Source of the DNA: Streptomyces sp. V3I8
GTDB taxonomy: Bacteria > Actinomycetota > Actinomycetes > Streptomycetales > Streptomycetaceae
Length of the DNA stretch: 64,000 nucleotides
Direction of reading: 5' to 3'
Assembly: GCF_030817535.1 (NCBI RefSeq)
Contig: NZ_JAUSZL010000002.1
Span: 3,472,001-3,536,000, forward strand
Shown here in pieces: positions 8,974 to 17,357 of this stretch; position 1 is the first letter of the stretch, and the number at the start of each line of letters is the position of its first letter. A program made the position numbers and the translations under genes. The notes under the pieces are model-generated. The model saw nothing but the letters and a program-made list of their open reading frames with translations. It ran no database searches and was not told where the DNA came from.

Positions 8974-9049
8974 CGCGCCCGCCCTCCGGCTCCTTCGGCC
9001 CCGCCCGAATCTGCTCCGCACGGATCGACCTCCCCCGGAAGGGATGCTC

Positions 9050-10702
9050 ATGACCAGTGCCCCTACCCCTGTCCCTGCTCCTGTCCCCGCCCCCGCTTCC
9101 GCACAGGCGCCCGGCGGGAGCCGCTGGGAGGAGCTCGTGACCGCGGCGCTGCTGGGGACCGCGCGCCGCGTGCCCACCGGGGTCCCGGCCGGCCGTGACG
9201 CGCCGACGGCGCTGCTGGACGCGGCGGCCGTGGAGACCGTGCGGCGCCGGGCCGGGATGCGGGCGGGCCGGGCGGCGGCCCGGATCGAGCCCGCGGCGCG
9301 GGACCCGCGCCCCGCGCTGCCGCCCGCGGCGGCGCGCAGACTGACGATGCTGCTGGCCGACCGGCCGGGAGCCGGCGGCGGCGGCCGCCGGGGCACGGCC
9401 CCCGACCTCATGGAGCTGCTGCCGCAGTGGCTCACCACGGCGAACGGGCACGGTTACGCGGCTCCCCCACAGGCACTGCCGGCCCTGCTGGACGCGGCCA
9501 GGGGCCGTACGGACCTGCGGCCGGCGGTGCTGGCGTTCGCGGGACCGCGCGCCCTGTGGCTGGCCCGGCTGAACACGGACTGGCGGTTCGCCCTGCGGGC
9601 GGCGCCGGGCGGCGGTGCGGCCCTGCCCGGACCCGAGGAGCCGGAGCGGATGCGGGAGTTGTGGGAGGAGGGGCTGTTCGCCGAGCGGGTCGCGCTGCTG
9701 TCCGCCGTACGGGCCCGGGACGCGGCGGCCGCGCGGGACCTGCTCAGCACGACGTGGGCGTCGGAGCGGGCCGAGGACCGGCTGATGTTCCTCGACTCGT
9801 TGCGGACCGGACTGTGCGGAGAGGACGAGCCGTTCCTTGAGCGGGCGTTGGCGGACCGGAGCCGCAATGTGCGCTCCACGGCGGCGGAGTTGCTGTCCGC
9901 GCTGCCCGGATCGGCGCTGGCCGGGCGGATGGCGGAGCGGGCGGGGGCGTGCGTCGCCGTCGACCATACGTACGGCACGCCGACGATAGCGGTGGAGACG
10001 CCGCACGAGTGCGATCCCGGCATGGAGCGGGACGGCGTGGTGGCCAAGGCCCCGGCCGGCCGGGGTGAACGGTCCTGGTGGCTGGGCCAGTTGGTGGAGG
10101 CGACCCCGCTCGGCACGTGGCCGGGGCGGCTCGGGGGACGTACGCCCGAGGAGATCGTGGCGCTGCCCGTGGCCGACGACTGGCGGGACGAACTGCATGC
10201 CGCGTGGTGCCGGGCGGCGGTGCGCCAGCGCGACCCCTCCTGGTCCAGGGCGCTGCTGGGGACACCGGCGGCGCCGGAGGCGGGCGGGCCGGGCGCGGTG
10301 TCCCTGGCCGAGCGGGCGAAGCTGCTGAGCACGCTGGAGGCCCCGGAGCGGGCCGGGTGGGTGGCGGGGTTCATCGCCGTGCACGGGCTGTCCGAGGCCT
10401 TCCAGCTGCTCGGGGTGTGCGCGGTGCCCTGGACAGGACCGCTGGGCGGGGCCGTGGTGGACGCGCTCAACATCGCGCGTGACGCGGGGAGTTATCCGTG
10501 GAGTTTCAGCGGTGTCATGGGGCTGGCCGAGCGCTGTCTGGATCCGGCGGAGGCCGTCCGCCTGGAAGCGCTGACCGCCGTCCCGGACGAAGCGGAGGAC
10601 GCGGCCCCGGGCGCCGGAGGCTACTGGTCCGAATCCTTCCAGCGTCTCCTGACCACCCTGCGCCTGAGAGCCACGATGCAGTCCGAACTCACCCCGTCCT
10701 GA
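9050..10702 (+). CDS. DUF5691 family protein, HEAT-like helical repeats
   Basis: A 550-residue, almost wholly helical protein. The N-terminus is a short Pro/Ala linker, then WEELVTAALLGTARR, the family start. Residues around 230-330 read like HEAT/ARM-type repeats (ERALADRSRNVRSTAAELLSALPGS), suggesting a scaffold. The start is the ATG at 9050 (MTSAPTP), with GGAAGGG 6 nt upstream; the ATG at 9044 touches that site and is less likely. Cotranscribed with the SWIM gene. From memory, DUF5691 proteins co-occur with SWIM, MoxR and VWA genes in actinobacteria. No enzymatic motif is visible. Confidence 0.85.
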   Translation: MTSAPTPVPAPVPAPASAQAPGGSRWEELVTAALLGTARRVPTGVPAGRDAPTALLDAAAVETVRRRAGMRAGRAAARIEPAARDPRPALPPAAARRLTMLLADRPGAGGGGRRGTAPDLMELLPQWLTTANGHGYAAPPQALPALLDAARGRTDLRPAVLAFAGPRALWLARLNTDWRFALRAAPGGGAALPGPEEPERMRELWEEGLFAERVALLSAVRARDAAAARDLLSTTWASERAEDRLMFLDSLRTGLCGEDEPFLERALADRSRNVRSTAAELLSALPGSALAGRMAERAGACVAVDHTYGTPTIAVETPHECDPGMERDGVVAKAPAGRGERSWWLGQLVEATPLGTWPGRLGGRTPEEIVALPVADDWRDELHAAWCRAAVRQRDPSWSRALLGTPAAPEAGGPGAVSLAERAKLLSTLEAPERAGWVAGFIAVHGLSEAFQLLGVCAVPWTGPLGGAVVDALNIARDAGSYPWSFSGVMGLAERCLDPAEAVRLEALTAVPDEAEDAAPGAGGYWSESFQRLLTTLRLRATMQSELTPS

Positions 10703-10780
10703 CCGCGCACGTCGCCACCCGGGCCTTCGGACCTGGCCGCCGCGCGGACGTGGCAGCCCCGCGGACCTGTCCGCCGCCCC

Positions 10781-10860
10781 CGATCCGTACGCATCCGTAC
10801 GCATCCGTACGCATCCGTACGCATCTGTACGCGTCCACACGCATTCGCACACATCCGCAC
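10781..10860. repeat. Eight tandem 10-bp repeats (GCATCCGTAC), decaying at the right end
   Basis: Units start at 10781, 10791, 10801, 10811 and 10821 (consensus GCATCCGTAC, 0-2 changes each) and continue as degenerate units at 10831, 10841 and 10851 (GCGTCCACAC, GCATTCGCAC, ACATCCGCAC). The period equals one DNA helical turn and places a GTAC on the same face each turn. The array lies 80 bp after the DUF5691 stop. The 10703-11213 stretch otherwise shows no supportable gene. Confidence 0.9.
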
Positions 10861-11213
10861 CGGATGAACACACGTTGTCGCCGACATACCGCGACCGGCA
10901 GTTTCGCGGCGCGGACCAAGGGGGACATCACAGATGGGACAAATTCGCAGCGCACTCATCCCGCACACCGCGCCCATGGTGCGCAGGCGGGACGAGCGCA
11001 AGGGAAACCGTTACGAGGAATCCGCGCCTCCGCGCCGTCAGCCGCGCGACGGGGTGGTGCGGCACGTCGGCGACCGTACGACGACGGGCACCCCGTCACT
11101 CCACCGGTGCCACCCACGCCGCACGTGCAGCGTCAGTCTCCTCACCCACCGGCTTCCCACGAGGGCACACGGGGGACAGAGGGTTCCTCCCGTGCGCCGA
11201 CAGGAGGTCGGCC

Positions 11214-12167
11214 ATGAAGGTCACCAGGGCACTGCTGCCCCTTCTTCCACTCCGTCAGCACCTGCTCCCCACCAGACTGGCCGGACTCTCGCTGACCCTG
11301 CTGAAGGCGACGGCCCTGGAGATCGCGATCCTCGCCGGCCATCTCGTCCTCTACCCCTCGGGCATGACCCCGGAGCGCCGTCCGTCCCCGGTCCCACCCC
11401 AGTCCCTGGCCCACCTGCCCGACGCGGACCTCACCCCGGCCCCGGGTCCGGGCTCCACGGACGGCATCGCGGACGACGTCGCGAACGGCATGGCGGACAC
11501 TCCCCGGCTGCCCACTCCGACCAGGCCCCCGGTGGTCCTGCTGCACGGCTTCATCGACAACCGCTCGGTCTTCGTGCTGCTGCGCCGCTCACTGGCCCAG
11601 CACGGCCGGCAGCAGATCGAGTCGCTCAACTACTCACCACTGACCTGCGACATACGGACCGCCGCCGAGTTGCTCGGCCGGCACATAGAGGAGATCTGCG
11701 AGCGCACCGGCCGCCAAGAGGTCGACATCGTCGGGCACAGTCTCGGCGGGCTGATCGCGCGCTACTACGTGCAGCGCCTGGGCGGTGATGTGCGCGTGCG
11801 GACCCTGGTCACCCTGGGCACACCGCACGCGGGCACCCGCGTCGTGCCGCTGGCGAACGCCCACCCGATCGTCCGCCAGATGCGTCCGGGCTCCGGCGTA
11901 CTGCGGGAGTTGTGCGAGCCGGCCCCGCACTGCCGCACGCGGTTCGTGAGTTTCTGGAGCGACCTCGACCAGTTGATGGTCCCGTTGGAGACGGCGTGCA
12001 TCGCGCACCCGGATCTGCTCGTGCAGAACGTACGGGTGAGCGGCATCGGACATCTCGCCCTGCCGGTGCATCCGGCGGTCGCGGCCGGCATCCGTCAGGC
12101 CCTGGACACCGAGGAGGAGACCGCCCGTGCCGCCGCCCATACCGGCGGCGGCCTCACGGTGGCGTGA
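11214..12167 (+). CDS. Alpha/beta hydrolase, secreted or membrane-tethered lipase (LipA/EstA type)
   Basis: A 317-residue serine hydrolase. Motifs: PPVVLLHGFIDN (oxyanion region), VDIVGHSLGGLIARYYV (GxSxG nucleophile elbow) and a C-terminal GHLALPVHP with the likely catalytic His; the acid is probably in SDLDQLMVP. This is the triacylglycerol lipase fold with PGAP1-like features. The N-terminus (about residues 20-45, LAGLSLTLLKATALEIAILAG) is hydrophobic, so it is membrane-anchored or exported. The ATG at 11214 has AGGAGG 6 nt upstream. The stop lies in the first unit of a tandem repeat. Monocistronic. Substrate unknown. Confidence 0.88.
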   Translation: MKVTRALLPLLPLRQHLLPTRLAGLSLTLLKATALEIAILAGHLVLYPSGMTPERRPSPVPPQSLAHLPDADLTPAPGPGSTDGIADDVANGMADTPRLPTPTRPPVVLLHGFIDNRSVFVLLRRSLAQHGRQQIESLNYSPLTCDIRTAAELLGRHIEEICERTGRQEVDIVGHSLGGLIARYYVQRLGGDVRVRTLVTLGTPHAGTRVVPLANAHPIVRQMRPGSGVLRELCEPAPHCRTRFVSFWSDLDQLMVPLETACIAHPDLLVQNVRVSGIGHLALPVHPAVAAGIRQALDTEEETARAAAHTGGGLTVA

Positions 12168-12243
12168 CCACGCAACTGAGTGACCACGTAACTGTGTGAT
12201 CGCGTGGCCGCGAAACCGCGTGATTGTGTGGCCGCGAACCCGC
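12164..12243. repeat. Nested tandem repeats: 16 bp x2 followed by 24 bp x2
   Basis: 12164-12179 and 12180-12195 are near-identical 16-mers (GTGACCACGYAACTGW). 12196-12219 and 12220-12243 are near-identical 24-mers starting GTGATYGYGTGGCCGCGA. All units begin GTGA. The first unit contains the stop codon of the lipase, so slippage here could alter its C-terminus. Confidence 0.8.
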
Positions 12244-12335
12244 GTAACCGGAACCTCGGGGCCTCCGCGGCCAGCTCCAGAAGCGTCGTTTCTTCGAACA
12301 CTCATCGAACGCCAGGCCAAAGCTGTGCCCATGCA

Positions 12336-12379
12336 CCGCCGAAAGGCGGCCGAATGCCCGTTTCCCGAGAGGAGGAAAC
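12336..12379 (+). promoter_or_regulatory. Leader hairpins upstream of the M23 peptidase gene
   Basis: Two short stems: CCGCC-GAAA-GGCGG (12336-12349, GNRA tetraloop) and GTTTCC-(8 nt)-GGAAAC (12360-12379). Both fall in the 300-bp gap between the lipase and the M23 peptidase. I could not match this leader to the ydaO riboswitch or another known class, and whether it is transcribed is not known. Confidence 0.35.
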
Positions 12380-12467
12380 CTGCTGAAGATTGTCGCGCCC
12401 GCATACCGCCGGGTACAGTCGCCGCACTGCTCTGCCAGCCCCTGTTGTCGAGGCGAAAGAGAAGTTG

Positions 12468-14123
12468 GTGAACGACCGTCACCCGTCGGGGACCGTTACT
12501 CCCCCGGCTCCGGCCCACGAGGCCGCCTCGGCGCACCATGCGTCCCATGGCGGGCAGGGGGCCCCGTACGGCGACTTCACCACGTACGACGCGTACCCCG
12601 CCACCGGTTTTGAAACCGCCGCCACCGGTTCTTACGACACGACGGGCGCGTACGACACGACCGGCGCCTACACGACGAACGCCTTCGCCTCCGATCCCCT
12701 CTTCGGCGACCTGCCCGGCAACGGAAACGGAACCGACGGCAACTGGGGCGGCGCGACCGGCAGTCACCAGACGCTGAACCACGACCCGTACGCGGCCCAG
12801 CACCACGCCGCCGCCTACGAGACCGGCAGCTACGACACGAGCGGTGTCTGGCAGGAGAACGGTTACCAGCAGCTCGGTGGAATCCCCGGGCAGGCCGCGG
12901 GCCACGACGGCACCGGGCAGTGGGACGCGAACGCCTGGCTGCAGGCCGAACAGGTCGACCCCACCCAGCAGTGGACCGCGCAGACCTTCGAGACGGGCAC
13001 GTACGACGCCACCGCCTGGAACTCCGACGGCGGCGACCAGCACCAGACGCAGACCCGCACCGAACTCCACCCGCAGATCCATCCGCAGACTCACCCGCAG
13101 TCGCAGCCGCAGCAGCAGGCGGAGCACGAGTCGTACGACCGGCAGGTCCCGTTCGACCAGCAGGCGACCAGCACGTTCGAGCAGGTTCCGTACGAGGAAC
13201 AGGGCACCGCGCAGGACGGGTTCGGCCACGCCGATCAGGCCGACGACGACCCCGCCGACGCGGACTCCGAGAACCACGCCCACGCCTACGCCGACGACGA
13301 GACCCCGCTGTTGGAGGGCGTCGAGGAGGTCGCTCCCGCCCCGGCCACGCGTACCGCGTCCCGCGCGGCGGGCCGTTCGGCCTCCCGCTCGCGCCGCCGC
13401 CCCCCGCCCAAGCGTTCCGCACTGCTGACGATCGCCGTGCCCTCGGCGTGCGTGATGGGTGTCGCCGGGATCGCCGCCGCGTCCGTGACCGGCGGCGAGA
13501 GCGGGGCCGAGGCCCGTACGACCGCCGCCGCGCCCGACACGAGCACCGTGCATCCGTCCGTCGCGAACAACAAGCTGGACACCCAGCTCGAGAACCTCTC
13601 CGCGGACGCGGGCGACTTCGCCGACCGGGCGAGCCGCACGCAGGAGCGTATCGACCTCAAGGCCCAGCAGGCCGCCGAGAAGCAGAAGGCGGCGGCGGAC
13701 GCGGCCCGCAAGGAGCGGCTGCGCCCGAAGTTCGCGCTGCCGGTCGCGCGGCACGGGCTCAGCGCCTACTACGGCCAGGCCGGCGTCAACTGGATGTCCG
13801 TGCACACCGGGATCGACTTCCCGGTCTCGTACGGCACGACGGTGATGGCCGCGACCGACGGGACCGTCCGTACGCAGCTGAACAGCGCCTACGGCAACAT
13901 GATCATCGTGACGGCCAAGGACGGCACGGAGACCTGGTACTGCCACCTCTCCTCGTACCGGGTCGCCTCGGGGACCGTCGTGAAGGCCGGCGACCCGATC
14001 GCGTACTCCGGGAGCTCCGGCAACTCCACCGGCCCGCACCTCCACTTCGAGGTGCGTCCCGGCGGCGGTTCGGCGATCGACCCGCTGCCGTGGCTGCGCA
14101 GCCACGCGGTCGACCCCACCTGA
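12468..14123 (+). CDS. Membrane-anchored M23 (LytM-type) peptidase with long disordered N-terminus
   Basis: A 551-residue cell-wall hydrolase. Residues 1-310 are low complexity, rich in Tyr-Asp-Thr repeats (YDTTGAYDTTGAY) and Gln/His (HPQTHPQSQPQQQ). A transmembrane segment lies at about 317-340 (LLTIAVPSACVMGVAGIAA), a coiled region at 365-420 (Ala/Lys/Glu-rich), and the M23 domain at 425-551. The domain keeps the zinc ligands HTGIDFP (H...D) and HLHFEV (HxH), so it should be an active endopeptidase on peptidoglycan crosslinks. The GTG at 12468 (MNDRHPSG) has a purine-rich AAAGAGAAG upstream; a longer start at 12390 is less likely. Convergent with pcrA. Confidence 0.88.
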   Translation: MNDRHPSGTVTPPAPAHEAASAHHASHGGQGAPYGDFTTYDAYPATGFETAATGSYDTTGAYDTTGAYTTNAFASDPLFGDLPGNGNGTDGNWGGATGSHQTLNHDPYAAQHHAAAYETGSYDTSGVWQENGYQQLGGIPGQAAGHDGTGQWDANAWLQAEQVDPTQQWTAQTFETGTYDATAWNSDGGDQHQTQTRTELHPQIHPQTHPQSQPQQQAEHESYDRQVPFDQQATSTFEQVPYEEQGTAQDGFGHADQADDDPADADSENHAHAYADDETPLLEGVEEVAPAPATRTASRAAGRSASRSRRRPPPKRSALLTIAVPSACVMGVAGIAAASVTGGESGAEARTTAAAPDTSTVHPSVANNKLDTQLENLSADAGDFADRASRTQERIDLKAQQAAEKQKAAADAARKERLRPKFALPVARHGLSAYYGQAGVNWMSVHTGIDFPVSYGTTVMAATDGTVRTQLNSAYGNMIIVTAKDGTETWYCHLSSYRVASGTVVKAGDPIAYSGSSGNSTGPHLHFEVRPGGGSAIDPLPWLRSHAVDPT

Positions 14124-14203
14124 ACCGACCGACGGACCGGTGGAGCCGCCCGGGCGGCGGCCCCGTCCCGGCTTCCGGCCCCGCACCGCTCTCGTCCTGC
14201 TCC

Positions 14204-14232
14204 CTGCCGCTGCCGGCTGCCGGCAGCGGCAG
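14204..14232. terminator. Bidirectional terminator between the M23 peptidase gene and pcrA
   Basis: A perfect 13-bp stem (14204-14216 with 14220-14232) with a 3-nt loop, lying between the two convergent stop codons and 5 bp from the pcrA stop. Confidence 0.8.
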
Positions 14233-14236
14233 CCGC

Positions 14237-16822
14237 CTAGAGCTTCTCCACCGGCGCGTACCGCAGCAGCAGGCGCTTCGGCTTCTCGGCGCCGAAGTCG
14301 ACCGTCGCCTCCGCGTTCGCGCCCAGGCCCTTCACACCGACGACCGTGCCGAGGCCGAACTGGTCGTGCGTGACCCGGTCCCCGACCGCCAGCGACACCA
14401 CCGGCTTGTCCGGGGCGCCGCGCCGCGTCGCGAAGCCGGACGCGCCCGAGGCCGCCGAGCGGGAACGGGAGGAGGACAGGGACGCCGCCACCCCGGCCGC
14501 CGGACCGGAAGCCACCGATCCCATGGAGCCCCTGCGCTTCCAGTCCAGGTGCGCGTCCGGGATCTCCTCCAGGAAACGGGAGGGCGGGTTGTACGAGGGC
14601 TGACCCCACGCGCTGCGCATGGACGCCCGCGTCAGGTAGAGCCGCTCCCGCGCACGCGTGATGCCGACGTACGCGAGCCGCCGCTCCTCCTCCAGCTCCT
14701 TGGTCTGGCCGAGGGCGCGCATGTGCGGGAAGACGCCGTCCTCCAGGCCGGTCAGGAAGACGACCGGGAACTCGAGGCCCTTGGCGGTGTGCAGGGTCAT
14801 CAGGGTGATGACACCCGAGCCGTCCTCGTCCTCGTCGGGGATCTGGTCGGAGTCGGCGACCAGGGCCACCCGCTCCAGGAAGGCGGCGAGCCCGGCCGGC
14901 GTCTCGCCGTCACCGCCGTCGCCTTCGCCCGCGCCGTCCTCGCCCTCATCCGTGCTCGCACCAGCGCCGCCGGCCGCCTCCTGCTCGAACTCCAGCGCGA
15001 CGGAGGCGAGTTCCTGGAGGTTCTCGATGCGGGTCTCGTCCTGCGGGTCGGTGGAGCTCTGCAACTCGGCGAGATAGCCGGTGCGTTCGAGGATCGCCTC
15101 GACGACGGTCGCCGGGCCCGCGCCGGACTCGACGATCGTACGGAGGTCCTCCATCAGCGTGTTGAACCGCTTGACGGCATTCGTCGAGCGGGCCGCCATG
15201 CCGTACGCCTCGTCGACGCGGCGCAGCGCCTGCGGGAAGCTGATCCTCTCGCGCTGGGCGAGCGCGTCGATCATCGCCTCGGCGCGGTCGCCGATGCCGC
15301 GCTTGGGCACGTTCAGGATGCGGCGCAGCGGTACGGAGTCCTCGGGGTTCGCGAGCACGCGCAGGTACGCGAGGACGTCGCGGACCTCCTTGCGCTCGTA
15401 GAAGCGGACGCCGCCGACAACCTTGTAGGGCAGGCCGACCCGGATGAAGACCTCTTCGAAGACACGGGACTGCGCGTTCGTACGGTAGAAGACGGCGACG
15501 TCGCCGGCCTTCGCGTCACCCGCGTCGGTGAGGCGGTCTATCTCGTCGGCGACGAACTGCGCCTCGTCGTGCTCGGTGTCGGCGACGTAGCCCGTGATGC
15601 GCGCGCCGGCGCCCGCGTTGGTCCACAGGTTCTTGGGGCGGCGGGACTCGTTGCGCTCGATGACCGCGTTGGCGGCGGTGAGGATCGTCTGCGTGGAGCG
15701 GTAGTTCTGCTCCAGGAGGATCGTCGTCGCGTTCGGGTAGTCCTCCTCGAACTGGAGGATGTTGCGGATCGTCGCGCCGCGGAAGGCGTAGATCGACTGG
15801 TCGGCGTCACCGACGACGCACAGCTCGGCGGGCGGGAGGTCGCCCTCCCCCGGCAGCACCTCTCCCGGCGGTACGTCCCCGGGATGCGCGGCGGAACCGG
15901 CGGCGGGGTCCGTGGCGCTGCCGACGAGCTCCCGGACGAGGGAGTACTGCGCGTGGTTCGTGTCCTGGTACTCGTCCACGAGGACGTGCCGGAAGCGGCG
16001 GCGGTAGTGCTCGGCGACGTCCGGGAAGGCGCGCAGGAGGTTGACCGTCGTCATGATCAGGTCGTCGAAGTCCAGTGCGTTCGCCTCGCGCAGCCGCGAC
16101 TGGTACATCGCGTACGCCTGGGCGACGGACTTCTCGAAGCCGTCGGCCGCCTGGGCGGCGAAGTCCTCCTCGTCGATCAGCTCGTTCTTCAGGTTCGAGA
16201 TCTTGGCGCTGAAGGACTTCGGCGGGAAGCGCTTGGGGTCGAGGTCGAGGTCGCGGCAGACCAGGGCCATGAGGCGCTTGCTGTCGGCGGCGTCGTAGAT
16301 CGAGAAGGACGACGTGAAGCCGAGCCTCTTGCTCTCGCGGCGCAGGATCCGTACGCAGGCGCTGTGGAAGGTCATCACCCACATCGCGTTCGCCCGCGGG
16401 CCGACGAGCTGCTCGACGCGCTCCTTCATCTCGCCCGCGGCCTTGTTCGTGAAGGTGATCGCGAGGATCTGGCCGGGGTGCACCTTGCGCTCGCCCAGCA
16501 GGTGGGCGATGCGGTGGGTGAGCACCCTGGTCTTGCCGGAACCGGCGCCGGCGACGATGAGCAGGGGCGATCCCTGGTGGACCACCGCCGCGCGCTGGTT
16601 CTCGTTCAGCCCGTCCAGGAGCGCGGCCGGGTCCACGAGCGGCCTCGGGGCGCCGTCGCGGTAGTAGCCGTCCCTGGGCGGAGGCGCGTCGAAGCGCCCG
16701 CCGAACAGGTCGTCCGCGCCGGGGTCCGGCGCCTCGTCCTCGGGTGGCGGCGGGGGCTCTTCCTCATGGGCCCGGGAGGGCTTGAGGTCCGCCAGGAAGC
16801 TGTCGTCAAAGAGGCTGCTCAT
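14237..16822 (-). CDS. pcrA: ATP-dependent DNA helicase PcrA/UvrD
   Basis: An 861-residue superfamily 1A 3'-5' helicase for repair, replication restart and removal of RecA filaments. Motifs in order: Q motif (LNENQRAAV), Walker A GAGSGKT, motif Ia ITFTNKAAGEM, motif II VDEYQDTN, motif III GDADQSIYAFRGA, motif IV QNYRST, motif V LMTLHTAKGLEF, motif VI VGITRARERL. The C-terminus ends in a Tudor-like segment (VGDRVTHDQFGLGTVVGVKG). The N-terminal 55 residues are acidic and Pro-rich and not conserved. Insertions with Gly/Asp/Glu runs (GEDGAGEGDGGDGE) sit in the 2B region. ATG at 16822. Monocistronic. Confidence 0.97.
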   Translation of the reverse strand: MSSLFDDSFLADLKPSRAHEEEPPPPPEDEAPDPGADDLFGGRFDAPPPRDGYYRDGAPRPLVDPAALLDGLNENQRAAVVHQGSPLLIVAGAGSGKTRVLTHRIAHLLGERKVHPGQILAITFTNKAAGEMKERVEQLVGPRANAMWVMTFHSACVRILRRESKRLGFTSSFSIYDAADSKRLMALVCRDLDLDPKRFPPKSFSAKISNLKNELIDEEDFAAQAADGFEKSVAQAYAMYQSRLREANALDFDDLIMTTVNLLRAFPDVAEHYRRRFRHVLVDEYQDTNHAQYSLVRELVGSATDPAAGSAAHPGDVPPGEVLPGEGDLPPAELCVVGDADQSIYAFRGATIRNILQFEEDYPNATTILLEQNYRSTQTILTAANAVIERNESRRPKNLWTNAGAGARITGYVADTEHDEAQFVADEIDRLTDAGDAKAGDVAVFYRTNAQSRVFEEVFIRVGLPYKVVGGVRFYERKEVRDVLAYLRVLANPEDSVPLRRILNVPKRGIGDRAEAMIDALAQRERISFPQALRRVDEAYGMAARSTNAVKRFNTLMEDLRTIVESGAGPATVVEAILERTGYLAELQSSTDPQDETRIENLQELASVALEFEQEAAGGAGASTDEGEDGAGEGDGGDGETPAGLAAFLERVALVADSDQIPDEDEDGSGVITLMTLHTAKGLEFPVVFLTGLEDGVFPHMRALGQTKELEEERRLAYVGITRARERLYLTRASMRSAWGQPSYNPPSRFLEEIPDAHLDWKRRGSMGSVASGPAAGVAASLSSSRSRSAASGASGFATRRGAPDKPVVSLAVGDRVTHDQFGLGTVVGVKGLGANAEATVDFGAEKPKRLLLRYAPVEKL

Positions 16823-16925
16823 CGCTCTCCGAGTCTAGGCGCCCCCACCGACACCCCGCTCCCACCCACCAGACCCTCACCGAAAATTACGCTCCGGCCA
16901 CGCTGTGCGACCAAGGAAATCGGTA

Positions 16926-16954
16926 AGGGGCGCGCGGAACTGCGCGACCGGCCA
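16926..16954. repeat. Dispersed Streptomyces palindromic unit, copy 1
   Basis: AGGGGCGCGCGGAACTGCGC and the following GACCGGCCA resemble a short element found many times in Streptomyces intergenic DNA (AGGGGCGCGGGGAACTGCGC). Related copies occur here at 39630-39660 and near 46690. The surrounding 16823-17108 stretch is intergenic, divergent between pcrA and the riboswitch gene; I see no gene in it. Confidence 0.55.
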
Positions 16955-17108
16955 CCACGCACCCGCGGACAGGTACGCGCGCCGCACACGCACGCCCCAC
17001 ACGCACACCACCCAAGACAACCGATCGCACACCATGCCAAATCGCCGCCGTCGAACGACACTCGGAGCCCAGGTCACGAAAATGTATCGGGCATATCGAA
17101 CATCAAAC

Positions 17109-17138
17109 TTCACAGGTGCCACACGAATTGGCTAACTT
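17109..17138 (+). promoter_or_regulatory. Probable promoter of the riboswitch-NlpC/P60 transcript
   Basis: TTCACA (17109-17114), an 18-bp spacer, then TAACTT (17133-17138). This would start transcription near 17145, about 45 nt before the riboswitch aptamer begins. Hexamers are only moderately close to the HrdB consensus. Confidence 0.4.
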
Positions 17139-17187
17139 TCGATCAGGTCGCTCGACCCGCACCGGCGAACAACGCCGGGCCGGGCGC

Positions 17188-17339
17188 CCTCCGCCGAATC
17201 CGTGCGCCCTCGTGGCACCGGAACCGGGGACCCACCGATCACGGGGTGAATCGGTCCGACTCCCGCACGGGACCAGGGCCGTAGGGCAAACCTTCCGAAG
17301 CACCCGCCCGAACCCGACAGCTAACCCGGTAGGCGGATG
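17188..17339 (+). promoter_or_regulatory. ydaO/yuaA-type cyclic di-AMP riboswitch
   Basis: The leader contains the conserved blocks of the ydaO class in the right order: TCCGCCGAATCCGTGCGCC, GGAACCGGGGACCCA, GGGGTGAATCGG, GTAGGG, AACCTTCCGAAGC, CCGAACCCGACAGCTAACC and finally GTAGGCGGATGACGGAAGGAG. The closing P1 helix pairs 17190-17195 with 17332-17337, next to the ribosome binding site. In Streptomyces this class sits before cell-wall hydrolase genes and turns expression off when c-di-AMP binds (family knowledge). That fits the NlpC/P60 gene directly downstream. Confidence 0.85.
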
Positions 17340-17357
17340 ACGGAAGGAGACGCCCTC

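Noticed and set aside
10781..10860. Possible CRISPR-like array
   Set aside because: Repeats are only 10 bp and directly adjacent, with no spacers and no cas genes in the window.
12920..17284. A 1454-codon plus-strand frame over the M23 and pcrA genes
   Set aside because: It overlaps real genes on both strands, with low-complexity Arg/Gly-rich content and no domain.
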